From Hemerocallis citrina (lineage: Eukaryota > Streptophyta > Magnoliopsida > Asparagales > Asphodelaceae), in the NCBI GenBank assembly GCA_017893485.1, contig CM030362.1, forward strand, positions 38,968,984 through 39,032,983: a stretch of DNA of 64,000 bases. The letters run 5' to 3'. Positions 48,166 through 58,110 of the stretch are shown here, one piece after another; the stretch's first letter is position 1; each line of letters begins with the position of its first letter. The position numbers and the translations under genes were made by a program. The notes under the pieces were generated by a model. It searched no databases. It was not told where the DNA came from and worked only from the letters and a program-made list of their open reading frames with translations.

Positions 48166-48905
48166 CAGCCTTCTCACGAAGGCCCAACGGTTCGCCATCG
48201 CTCTTGCCGACCCGTAAAACCCTCGCCGGCTCAAGGTAGGGTCTCGCACCAGGGTAGCCTTCTCACAAAGGCCCAACGGTTCGCCATCGCCCTTGCCGAC
48301 CCGTAAAACCCTTGCCACCTCGAGGTAGGGTCTCGCACCAGGGTAGCCTTCTCACGAAAGCCCAATGGTTTGCCATCACCCTTGCCCACCCGTAAAACCC
48401 TCGCCAGCTCGGGATAAGGTCTCGCACCAGGGTAGCCTTCTCACGAAGGCCCAACGGTTCGCCATCGCCCTTGCCGACCTGTGAAACCCTCGCCAGCTCG
48501 GGGTAAGGTCTCGCACCAGGGTAGCCTTCTCACGAAGGCCCAACGGTTCGCCATCGCCCTTGCCGACCCGTGAAACCCTCGCCAGCTCAGGGTAAGGCCT
48601 CGCACCAGGGTAGCCTTCTCACGAAGGCCCAACGGTTCGCCATCGCCCTTGCCGACTCGTGAAACCCTCGCCAGCTCGAGGTAGGGTCTCGCACCAGGGT
48701 AGCCTTCTCACGAAGGCCCAACGGTTCGCCATCACCCTTGCCGACCCTTGAAACCCTCGCCAGCTCGGGGTAAGGTCTCGCACCAGGGTAGCCTTCTCAC
48801 AAAGGCCCAACGGTTCGCCATCGCCCTTGTCGACCCGTGAAACCCTTGCCAGCTCGAGGTAGGGTCTCGCACCAGGGTAGCCTTCTCACGAAGGCCCAAC
48901 ACGAC
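48166..48905 (+). repeat. 89-bp tandem array, eight copies and a part
   Basis: AGCCTTCTCACGAAGGCCCA or a near variant starts at 48166, 48255, 48344, 48433, 48522, 48611, 48700, 48789 and 48878, exactly 89 bp apart. Each unit holds CCAACGGTTCGCCATCGCCC and GGTCTCGCACCAGGGT. The units are highly alike, so the array expanded recently relative to the element. The 63-residue frames repeated every 178 bp are by-products. Confidence 0.92.
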
Positions 48906-48942
48906 CCGAAACTACTCCTCCACGGCCAACTCTCGCATCCCC

Positions 48943-48960
48943 GCAGGAGTGGGGGGCTTA
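48943..48960 (+). other. Polypurine tract of the second Gypsy element
   Basis: GCAGGAGTGGGGGGCTTA lies directly before the 3' LTR and shares the GGAGTGGGGGGCT core with the other Gypsy elements. Confidence 0.8.
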
Positions 48961-49691
48961 TGAGGTAGGATAAAAATGGCCTGGGGCCTAGGATGGCTCT
49001 CGCTCCAAGTCAAGCCGGTTTGGCCCCGGACCACCACAGGCTCGGTGCCGAGCCGTAAGTTCACCACCACGAAACCAGCCCCTCCCGTTCCGACGACCCG
49101 TCACGACCCTCGGTCTCCGATCCTCGGCGGTCTCACGGGCCTTCCACTCAGCCGGGTAAGGGAGGGGGATGACCTGGCGCAACCTAGGCCCTCCGATCCT
49201 CCCAGAGACACAGGGCCCCCGCGATCTGCCGTGTCAGCTCCAAAGCCACTTAGGGCTTTGCCACATCAGCCCTAAACCGCTCTGGGGTGCTACCACGTGT
49301 GCCCTAAACCACCTGGGCCTCTTGCCACGTCAGGCCCATGGACTTTCGGGTCTAGACCCGGCCCCCAAGTGGATCCAAACTCGGTTGGGTTATCTATAAA
49401 TACCAGGCCCTCACCCACCTTCAAAGGTAATCAATCTTTCTTCCACAAAACCCTAGTTACTGCTACTCTCTCACAGAGACTAACTAGATCGTCGGAGGGT
49501 CTGCCACCGGGATAAACCCCGGTGTTTCTAGACCGTCTGCAGGTACGCGAGGCGAGGCAACCCGAGCCGCTTCTCCAGTGCCGAGGCGAGCCTCCAGCTC
49601 ACCGTCCGTTACCGAGCTCTTCCCCCTTTACAAATTGAGTCCGAACTCACACCTGGTGCATCCACACCCTCTCCAAAAACAAACCGCATCA
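48961..49691 (+). repeat. 3' LTR of the second Gypsy element
   Basis: The LTR is 731 bp, with about 20 differences by eye from the 5' LTR, mostly C/T and G/A changes as expected from cytosine methylation and deamination. The TATA box is at 49395-49402 and the hairpin at about 49505-49524. Confidence 0.92.
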
Positions 49692-49696
49692 GGTCC

Positions 49697-50201
49697 TTTT
49701 ACAAGTTGACAAAATAATAATGACTATTATTTAAATACAAACAAATTTGGAGCATTTGATGACAAACTATTTTAATGAAAACAAATTTATATATATGTTT
49801 CAAAAAAAAATTTAATTGATAACGTACGCTTTTTGTATGAAATGCCTCGTGACCAAAATAATCTCGAACTAACTCTAACAACAAAAATGAAATATGTTAT
49901 CTCAAAGAGATAAATATAATATATTAATGAACACGATCAGAATGAAATAATGATGAATATATGTATATGAGAATACTAGTTGGAAGCTTAAAATGTAGAA
50001 TAACCATATGCACTTGAAGATTTGATAAGAAATTTATCATAAACATGCAAATATGATATACCATAGAACATTGAAAAAATATCATAGAGTAATATACATG
50101 GGCTAAGTGAAAAATAATATTAAATTCATAAAATGGTAAAATGACATGCATGGCTATGTGAAAACTAATTAGTTTTTTAAAAAAATGATTAAAAAATTAA
50201 T
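49697..50201. other. AT-rich spacer, nothing recognised
   Basis: This is AT-rich sequence with no coding region, RNA gene or repeat that I can identify. Confidence 0.5.
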
Positions 50202-50278
50202 TGGCCATGCAAAGTTTTGATGAATCTGCAACCTTTACATTATTAGCACCACATCCTAACCAACTGAGCTAATAATCC
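50202..50278 (-). tRNA. Decayed tRNA-Ile(AAU) pseudogene
   Basis: On the minus strand ATTAGCTCAGTTGGTTAG (D arm, A box) is followed by GTGGTGCTAATAAT (anticodon AAT in its loop), AAGGTTGCAG and CTTTGCATGG, in the order of plant tRNA-Ile(AAU). The T-loop TTCGA and B box are damaged (ATTCATCAAAA), one base is missing after the D arm, and the acceptor ends no longer pair fully. It is most likely a pseudogene, or less likely the head of a tRNA-derived SINE. Confidence 0.6.
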
Positions 50279-50409
50279 AACTATTAATATAATGTAATTA
50301 TATCAGAAAATATTTTATTTTACTTTTTAACATTGTAAATACTTCAAAAATATGAGGCCCTCTAAAATTGAGAGTCCAAAGCAGTTGTTTGGGTCCAGAT
50401 CCGCCCCTG

Positions 50410-51325
50410 TAATTAGCACACAAGCTTAATTAGTAGACAATATCAATGATCGAAATTCTAAAGGCATGCAATGCCGACCCTATCTATTAAAGTAAATCCC
50501 ATCGACCCTATGGTTATCTTTATTCCACTCTCTCAGTTAACTTTGGGTAGGGTTCAGTATCCTGCCCTATAAACCATTAATTTCAAATGCTATATCAATA
50601 TATCGACTTGATCATCAACCTTGACCCTTAATTTAGATAATCAATCCTATAATGGCAGATATTCAGGAACAATAATTGTGCACGAAAACAGGATATATAT
50701 GGTCCCCCTAACTGCAGAATATACAAGCCAGTACCCACTTGCACTAATTCATTACATTAAATATGAATCACACGAACAACTAGCAAGTATGTGATGATTA
50801 AAATATACTCTGTGATGTATATATGATGATGGCTAATTCATGCAAATTATTACTCTAAATAAAGTGATATGAAAGAAGGGAATAAGGTTCAGAGTATGAA
50901 AACTAATAGACACACGACTGGGCAACAAGAAACTAAACAAAATTGTTTTTTTTAAAGTAAATATTCGACAAGTATGACTTAACTTATACTAACCCAATCA
51001 CATCTATCTAATGGATTAAATTATGTTCAACTTACCTGTCTCAATAAGTTAATTATTATCCCCCTACGCACATTCATGATAACGTAGTTATGTATATAAT
51101 AAGAATAATAATAATAATAATAGAAAGGCAAGTTGGGGATTATTAGGACGCAAGACGAAGATTTGAATAAATTTATACTGGTGTTGTTAGCACTGAGAAA
51201 GTTCTGTACTAAACTAAATTACTTAATTTCTAATATTGAAACAATATATATAATTTTTCCTGTAGATCGACAAAGATATAAAGTCCCAAGCCTAAGTTCG
51301 ATACTTATTTCTTTTTAGATGTGTT

Positions 51326-51362
<37 letters not shown>

Positions 51363-51741
51363 ACTAATTTAAGCCTGTAATAAATAACAATTAGTCATCA
51401 ACCAAACAAAAGATATAAAATAATCATAATAGCAGATCTCCCTAATCAAGGAGTATACTTGTGTATCTTTCTGAATCATAATGTACTCCATGTATATCAT
51501 ATATCAACCATCAATAATGTACTGATTTCTTTATAATTAATTAATGGTATTAGACGTCCCTTAGGTTTGGCCAAGCGTCCATTTCACAGCTAAATGCCCC
51601 TCTCAGTACACGTAAACTCCGATGTTGTAGAGGTTTAGCCATTTATATTTATATCTTACACTATCAGTATCTCACTTTGATATTTGTGCACCATGCGAGT
51701 AGTTTGTTTATCCTCTCCAGGCAGCCTCACTCTCTCTTCCT
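50410..51741. other. AT-rich intergenic DNA
   Basis: No gene is seen. There is an (AAT)n run at about 51103-51122 and a C homopolymer at 51327-51360. The rest is AT-rich without a recognised element. Confidence 0.5.
51327..51360. repeat. 34-base C homopolymer
   Basis: An uninterrupted C-run lies in AT-rich surroundings. The length in the real genome is uncertain because sequencing measures such runs poorly. Confidence 0.8.
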
Positions 51742-51984
51742 CTCAAAACTAAGGCTGGTAATGGGCGGATTTGTGCCGGACAAATATAATTGCAAGCCCG
51801 AATTTCTAAATTGGGTCAAAACTGGCACGATTTATCTCCGGGTTTAAAATCTTGGGTCCAAGTTCGGGCCGATTAGGCCCCAAAAAACTGGGTCAGGCCT
51901 AAGCCCAAACTAATTATGTAGTTGTAATATATAATTTGCTAATATTAACATAATAACATTTAGAATATTTCAAACTAGAAAATT

Positions 51985-53250
51985 AATAAAAAATGGTGAC
52001 ACCACACCACGGCATCTCCCGAAGGACCCAGTTCTCAAAAGAGATACCACTGCGAAAAAACGTCACCATTCGGCAGAGCAGAAGGAGAACACCATAATCA
52101 CCCAAGCAAGCGAGAGATGAGGTTACCTTAGTCGAATAATCAAGACTTAAGCCCCTCAAACCACTCTGAATACTCAGAACACAAGCTAAACGGTCGCAAC
52201 CGAGAAGCAAAAGCCAATTCCAAATGATGTCTCAAATAGCAATAGGAAAAAATAGATAAAAGTCAAGTGCAATCGTAGCAGCAAACCACCCAGGCAACAC
52301 AAACCCAGAATAATCAACCCACATAAACAATGTACACAGCAACAAGATGTAACAAGACTAAACATAATAAAGGCCGGGAACCAAAAAAGAAATCATCGGC
52401 CGCAAAGTGAACGAGACAATAGCCACCACCAGAACATATCGTTACTACTTCACAAAAAAAAAAGAAACCACATCAAAAGAGAAGATACCAACAACAACGC
52501 CTAAGACACAGGCCAAAAGCACCAGAACAAAAGCTTGGCTTTTTAAGCCCCCAGCTACCCCCAGAACCGCCCAAAAACAAACACAAGAAAGTGAGCCAAA
52601 GGCCATAACCACCACTTTAGTCCTGCAGCAAGAAGGCAAAATTACTGCCAATTAGACCAGGAAAAGTACTAGTTTATAAGGAAGTATTAGAACGAAAAAT
52701 ACTAATCGCCTCATCCAGACGACTTAAGTATGATGCTTTCACTTTATCATGCGGTAAAGTGGAAGGCCAAAATTTAGTGAAAAATAAGAAATCGTCGATA
52801 ATCTTATCGATTGAAGAGAAGGATTGATTAAAAATCCGATTGTTGCGTTCCGACCAAATGACCCAAATGATCGAAATGATAGAAAGAACCCACGATTTAT
52901 GAAATTCTTTCCTTGGCGAGACAATCTCCAACAATCCGAGAAATCACTGGGTAATGAAGGCGCTTGACAAGCAAGCAAAATGATCCTCCATAACGGTTGA
53001 ATAACGTTACACTTGAGAAAGAGGTGATCGGCATCCTCATGAGCGGATGAGCAGAAAGAGCATAATTGACCTAATGCCAGGTTCATCTTGTTTAGAACAT
53101 CAACAATTACGAGTTTGTTATTAAGAGCAAGCCAAGTTAAAATTTTGGATTTCAGGGGAGCACAACTGCTCCATAAGGACTTGGCACTCGGGGAGTAGAT
53201 ACCCCCGAAGTTGAGAAAGTTATAGAAGGATTTAACCGAGTAGTTACCAG
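51985..53250 (-). pseudogene. LINE 3' fragment inside the hAT element
   Basis: Minus-strand frames at 53086-52674 read LCSFCSSAHEDADHLFLKC (zf-RVT zinc-binding block) and ISIIWVIWSERNNRIF, both typical of the C-terminal end of plant LINE ORF2. They are split over two frames. Leftward, about 52670-51985 is a T/G-rich (minus strand) 3' untranslated tail. The endonuclease and reverse-transcriptase core are missing. It is a different family from the LINE at 29342-37005. Confidence 0.65.
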
Positions 53251-53716
53251 AAGTGGTCCATCTCCATTGGAGGAGTTCGGCTCTTCGCTCTAGGCCGGTC
53301 TTTCAGCCACTTTGGCTTTTTTTTCTTCGTTCAGTTCGATCTCTTGCGGCGAGGTGGTTTTTGGCCGTGGTCGTTTCCGTAGTGCCGATCGTTGTGGAGG
53401 TTTGCAGGGCACATGGCTTGCGGCTGTCTTCGTTCAAGCCCTTCTTTGCCTCTTCAGACATTGAAGCCCCTTCGCTTTGGCTCGTGGAGCTGTTGTTCCG
53501 CTTTCCTAATTATATATTGTTTATTCGAGAGTTTCAGTTGTTCCCTAGTGTTAGTGTTTTGCTTTTGTTGATAATGCCTTTGTACATACTCTTGTATCTG
53601 TTGGATGCGTAGTTTTACTTCTAGTAAAACTGCTCCTTGCTGTACTCTTTTTGTCGTTAATATAAGTTTGGTGGGCTTGGAGTCTTAGGACTCTATCCGC
53701 ATTATCAAAAAAAAAA
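53251..53716 (+). mobile_element. Plus-strand LINE tail ending in poly-A
   Basis: The segment reads like a plant LINE 3' UTR (TTTTTGTCGTTAATATAAG, then TATCCGCATTATC) and ends in an A-run at 53706-53716. It abuts the minus-strand LINE fragment head to head. No conserved coding remains, and the open frame at 53253-53612 is low-complexity and hydrophobic without a family. Confidence 0.45.
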
Positions 53717-54224
53717 CATCTAGATTATTTCTTCAAAAATAAAAATGCCTTGAGCACTACATGATTAAAAATATCTATTAATTAATTTTTGTAAAATTAT
53801 CTATTTTTATTTATTTATATTCTAATATTATATTTATAAGTTATCAATTTTCTCTAAATAAACTATAATACTCCTTTCAACTTATACAAATCAGTGTCTA
53901 CTAGAAAGAAAGAAAAAAATATACAAATTAATAAACATATTTTTTTAAAATTAATCATGATTATACATAATATTAACATAAATTTTCTTATGCATGTGTA
54001 TATATGTAATTATATGTACATATGGACATGTAGATGAACAAATTTGATCCAGGCTCATCGAGTCTAGATACTTGAGTCCGAGTTCAGCCCAAATTTTGTT
54101 TAGGCCTAAAAAGTTGGGCTTGAGCCCGACCGGAATTAGCAAATGATTAGCTCAAGCTCGCGAATGACCGGGTCAGATCTAGGGCCTGGATCGGGTATGG
54201 CCAATTGCCACCCTTACTCAAAAC

Positions 54225-54745
54225 AGTGAAGATCTGGGCGTCAAATGTACTAAAACTTCCAGAGAAGAGAGAGGGGAGGGACCAAAATATTATTGAAGCC
54301 ACCCCACTTTGGAGAACCCTATGCCTTTGGAAAGGGACCAGAGTGATATATATACATGGTTTGAAATTAAATTAAATTATGGAGCAAGTTATATAAGAAA
54401 GAAAATTATTGATTGAATAGTTTGGGAAATTTGGGTTCCCAAAATCTTGGGACCATCACATTGAATCAGAGTGTGTTTGTTGTTGGACCAGAGTACCAGA
54501 CATTGTTGTGGGGACAAACAACCCTAGTGGGTTTTGGAGGGTGGAAGGGCAGGTCATGTTACTGGCCAACTTACAAGGGTATGGGTTTTAAGCGGCTAAT
54601 AGGAAGATACCATCCTTTTGCCTGCAAAAATCAAACTCACAGACTACTCACACACTACAACCAGCTCACCAAAGAACTATATGGGGACTGCAGAGTCAAC
54701 CCCATAACCTTTTCACTCATTTTGAAGAGTACGGCTGCAACTTGG
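54225..54745. other. Intergenic flank, no gene recognised
   Basis: An open frame at 54413-54751 (112 codons) has no recognisable motif and runs into the LTR at 54746, so I do not call it a gene. Confidence 0.4.
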
Positions 54746-55454
54746 TGTTAGGAATTTTGAGGATCTTATTGAGTCTTTAACACAATCAACACAAACCACC
54801 AAGCAAACTAAATCGCACCAATCACACAAAGCACACAAGAATTATCCTGGTTGGGGCTTTCGCCTTAATCTGGGAGAGGAAGAAACGATATATTAATTCA
54901 ACTAGAGAAAATACAAGAATATTACAATTCTCACTACGACCCTCTCTCAAGCCTAACTGGAACTTAATGCTGCTTACAATGGAGAAACTCTCTCACCATT
55001 CTTTATGAAGGACTCTCTTCTTCTATTCGGCACTCAATAGAATCATATAGATCTATGAGTCGTTACAATTGTTTATATAGATCTAGAGACAAACCCTAAG
55101 TTGATATCTTGTTACAATAGCCATTGGATAGTACATAAGAGATAACCTTACGATAAGAGTCACACAATCTAACTTGAAGAGCAAGTTGGGCTTTTTACGA
55201 ACCGGCTAGACTCAAGCCCGAAACCCATCAGCGCCGCGAACGGTCGACCGCACCAACAAGTCGCTCGACTTTTCCCTTCTCTGGAAGAATTCGCGTAGGG
55301 GTCGGTCGATCGCACATGAGTTGCGGTCGACCGCAACTTCTGCTGTTGCTGTCGCTGACTGTTGCTCGCCTCCACTTCGTTTCCAATCGTCTCGATCCCT
55401 CTATCGTCTTATCATCTTCTTATCCAACATCGTATGCAAGACATAAACCCAACA
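54746..55454 (-). repeat. 3' LTR of Copia element 1
   Basis: On the minus strand it starts TGTTGGGTTTATG and ends TTCCTAACA, with inverted TGTTGG/CCTAACA ends. It is preceded by AAGGTGGAGAT, a typical Copia polypurine tract. The LTR contains several GGTCGACCGC-type palindromes (about 55235-55330). The partner 5' LTR is not in the window. Confidence 0.75.
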
Positions 55455-56306
55455 ATCTCCACCTTGGATTGCATACGCATGAATCTATACCTGTGTGATT
55501 TAAAACTCTTCAAGACCTTTCTTCTCCGCTTTGTAAACAACATGTTTCTATGATTTCTTCTGCTAGTTGAACCAACCTCCACATGTTTTCCTCCAGCTGT
55601 ATGCCCCCCTCGAGGGCACATCCCTGTAGATGTAATCATAGAGGTGTCACCCTCCACCGAACTCCATCTACATCAAGGCTCTCTCCATCTTCCAACGGTA
55701 TTTGAACGTTACATTCTCGCGTCGGTAATTCTAGTGATGGTTTACTAGATGATGCTTTAGGAAGAATGGACTTCCATACACTCGGCCGAGTTTTTTTGGT
55801 CCCACAAAGCTGGTAGAGGTTGTGCTGACCCTGCCCAATCCCCCTCTTATCCTTCATTACCTTACGACGACTCTCCCAAACTGTCAAAACTCCACCTCGA
55901 GCTGTGTACCTGCAGCCACGAGCATCAAAAGTACCCAAGGATATAAGATTTGCTGTATCGAAGGAATATGCAAGACCACTTCTAGTGTGAACCCTTTACC
56001 ATCTGGCGTCTCCAATTCAACTGTTCCCTCACCACTACTTCACAAATCTCACCACTTTCCGTTCTCACACTACGGCCTGTTGATGACTTGTAAGTAGAAA
56101 ACATCTCCCTCTCGGAGCAAATATGAGAAGAACTTCTCGAATCAAGATATTAACTTGAATCCACATATGAAGAACTTGAAACAAGAAGACAATAATCGTC
56201 ATTATTACCTGACTCAGTTGCGCGACTATATGGGCTTGTTCCCCTCCTTTAGTAGCACTCTTCTGACTCAACCACTTGATACAGTCTCTCTTGTAATGCC
56301 CAATTT

Positions 56307-56326
56307 GTAATACCCCATAATTTCAA

Positions 56327-56415
<89 letters not shown>

Positions 56416-56849
56416 ATTGGGGGTGGACCTATAGATTCTTCTATAGGAGTAAAAAAATATGGAATTAGGTGTGAGGGGGGGCCCACGATAAGAGTTGAAA
56501 AACACAGTTGAGTGCTATGTTGTATGGGGGTGACGATGACGTCACCCTGGGGGAAAAAGGGGCTCACCCGATTTCTATTTGAAGAAAGACAGAACATATC
56601 TGTGCTTTGAGTAGTTGCTGACGTGTACACAGGGTGCACAGGATTTGAGGAGAGATGTGTGATTATTATCCCATATCGGGAGTAGACAAAAATTAATTGA
56701 GTATAAATAAAATTGCCTATGATCAAGAGTCACCTAATTGGTTAACCACCTTTTGAGAGGCAGCCTGTGGTGGGTAGTTGTACTACATAGTATCTAATTT
56801 GTCTTCTAAAAATAATAAAATAGTCAGAGTATTGGGGCGGGGCGTTACA
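56307..56849. repeat. Solo Gypsy-like LTR inserted in the Copia gag
   Basis: The LTR starts TGTAATACCCC and ends GGGGCGGGGCGTTACA, with flanks CAATT (56302-56306) and CAACT (56850-56854), a 5-bp duplication with one change. It contains a long (TA)n run. No internal region or second LTR is present, so it arose by recombination between the two LTRs of a former element. Its start resembles the sequence at 61231. Confidence 0.8.
56327..56411. repeat. (TA)n microsatellite, about 84 bp
   Basis: An almost pure TA dinucleotide run lies inside the solo LTR. Its length is likely variable. Confidence 0.9.
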
Positions 56850-57197
56850 CAACTCATCTACAGTAATGGAAACGAATCTTACCCTTGTGTGCCGCATCTC
56901 TTTCAATTGATGTATCACCATCCACCGCAAAACACCCTAAAGGAATAGACCCTCCTTTATGACTCTTTTTCTTAGTTCATCTTCCTTTAGACCCTTAATC
57001 ACCCCGGCTACAGTAAGTATCTCCTTGGCTGATTTCCCATGTAGCATGGTAGTTATCAAGTGATCATAAGAAGTTGGCAGTGAATAAATCAAGTTGAAAG
57101 CTTTATCCTCTTCGCTAAGATCATCAGCATTAATCGCCTTCAATTTAGATATTACCTTATTGAACTCCACAATATGATCTTGAAGATGGATACCTTC

Positions 57198-57395
57198 TGT
57201 TGAAATATAGTAATTGCTAATGTGTATATTCTATTTCCTAATCTATAGGAAACAGATTCCTCAAATCTCTCACCCCTCAATCTTCTCTCAATCTCCTTTC
57301 TTCTCCTCCAAGAATGTAATCCTTATATATAGATGGATACAGAAAAGAATATGCATGAATAAGAATAATATTTATTTTTCCTAAATCTGTTTTCA
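57198..57395 (+). repeat. 5' LTR of Copia element 2
   Basis: The LTR is about 198 bp, short for a Copia element. It is bounded by TGTTGAAA on the left and by the primer-binding site three bases after TTTTCA on the right. The 3' partner is missing from the window. Confidence 0.65.
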
Positions 57396-57410
57396 ACTTG
57401 GTATAAGAGC

Positions 57411-58110
57411 CTGACAAGATCTAGGCTAGTTAAAGAAGAAGAACCCGATCCTCACTATTGTAGATTCCTGATAGTGGAACCCGATCCTCGATCCCCGATC
57501 ATCTTCAACGATCGAAACCCAGACCCTGAACCCCCGGATCATCTTCATCATCAAAACCCGGAACCATAATAATCCTTCTATCGGTCGCCTTGTTCTTCTT
57601 TTCCGTCAACTGCACCCGAACGCCATTGTCGCCCTCTCATCTTGACCACAGCCCTGAATCCACAGCCCCAACCATGCCCTGTTGCTATCCCTCTTCCCAT
57701 CGACAGCCCCCCCGTCGCCGTTGTACACCTGACCTCGCGCACCCCGCGCGACTGCCACCTGCACCTCCTCACGCAGCTCTCGACTGTGCCTCGCCGCCGC
57801 TGCCTTCGCTCGTTGCTTCCGCCATCGAGCCACCCCTTCGAGCACCCTGCTGCTCATAGCCATCCGCATCCCGCCTCGCCTCCAAGTCACAACCCTGCCT
57901 CTTCCCCATCAACCTTCAGCCCTAACCTCCTGCAACCTTCGAGCCGCCCTCATCGCCAGCTTTCCGCCGTCGAGCCCTCCACTCGACCACCGACAGCGCC
58001 TCCTTCGCTGTTTTGCTTATTTTTTGTCGATCCCGCAATCGTTCTGTTCATTTGCTGAGTTGCTGATTATTGCTGGATCTGTTCGTTGTGCTGTTTGCTG
58101 TTCTTCACCA
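57411..58110 (+). other. GC-rich leader of Copia element 2, Gag core missing
   Basis: The region holds repeated ACCCGATCC and CCGGATCATC phrases and an open frame (57642-58058) rich in Pro, Ser and His without any Gag motif. The next recognisable block is the zinc knuckle at 58140, so the Gag core domain appears to have been deleted. Confidence 0.5.

Larger units (their letters stand above)
37494..49691 (+). mobile_element. Second Tat-lineage Gypsy element with an antisense extra gene
   Basis: LTRs of 731 bp each lie at 37494-38224 and 48961-49691. They differ at about 20 positions by eye, nearly all transitions. Flanks are GGTCA (37489-37493) and GGTCC (49692-49696), a 5-bp duplication with one change. 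Inside are a primer-binding site, broken gag and pol (plus strand, 38313-43743), a four-exon gene on the opposite strand (47140-44182), an 89-bp tandem array (48166-48905) and a polypurine tract before the 3' LTR. It has the same order and domain set as the element at 8540-18541 but is a different family. Confidence 0.92.
37441..50409. mobile_element. Possible short hAT-like host element split by the Gypsy insertion
   Basis: The left end CAAAGGCGTATCTGAG and the right end, read on the minus strand, CAGGGGCGGATCTGGACC are similar inverted ends of a type seen in plant hAT elements. The non-Gypsy parts are 37441-37493 and 49692-50409. The flanks (TTAAGCGC and TAATTAGC) are not a clean 8-bp repeat, so this is tentative. 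Confidence 0.3.
51750..54216. mobile_element. hAT-type element with a perfect 8-bp duplication
   Basis: The left end is TAAGGCTGGTAATGGGC. The right end, read on the minus strand, is TAAGGGTGGCAATTGGCC. CTCAAAAC stands at 51742-51749 and again at 54217-54224, a perfect 8-bp target duplication as made by hAT transposases. Both ends carry phrases with GGGCC, GCCCAA and GGGTC. There is no hAT transposase. The 2.5-kb interior is mostly LINE-derived, so a small non-autonomous element was probably enlarged by later insertions. Confidence 0.85.
55455..57197 (-). pseudogene. Copia element 1: gag and protease remnant with large pol deletion
   Basis: On the minus strand, gag gives FNKVISKLKAINADDLSEED and LPTSYDHLITTML (57170-56937). 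A zinc-knuckle region (CR..., then GHYKRDCIKW) is split by the solo LTR at 56307-56849. Protease-like sequence follows (SHICSERE and FSTYKSSTGR near 56150-56070; GEGTVELETPDGKGF near 56010), then a pre-integrase-like piece (LISLGTFDARGCRY, about 55950). Integrase, reverse transcriptase and RNase H are gone, and short leftovers run to the LTR. The 5' part of gag is cut at 57197 by Copia element 2. Confidence 0.7.

Noticed and set aside
48166..48905. Regular 89-bp repeats as a CRISPR-like array
   Set aside because: The whole unit repeats without unique spacers, and the context is a plant retrotransposon.
54413..54751. 112-codon plus-strand frame
   Set aside because: It has no recognised motif and runs into an LTR. 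It could be a relic, but nothing supports calling a gene.
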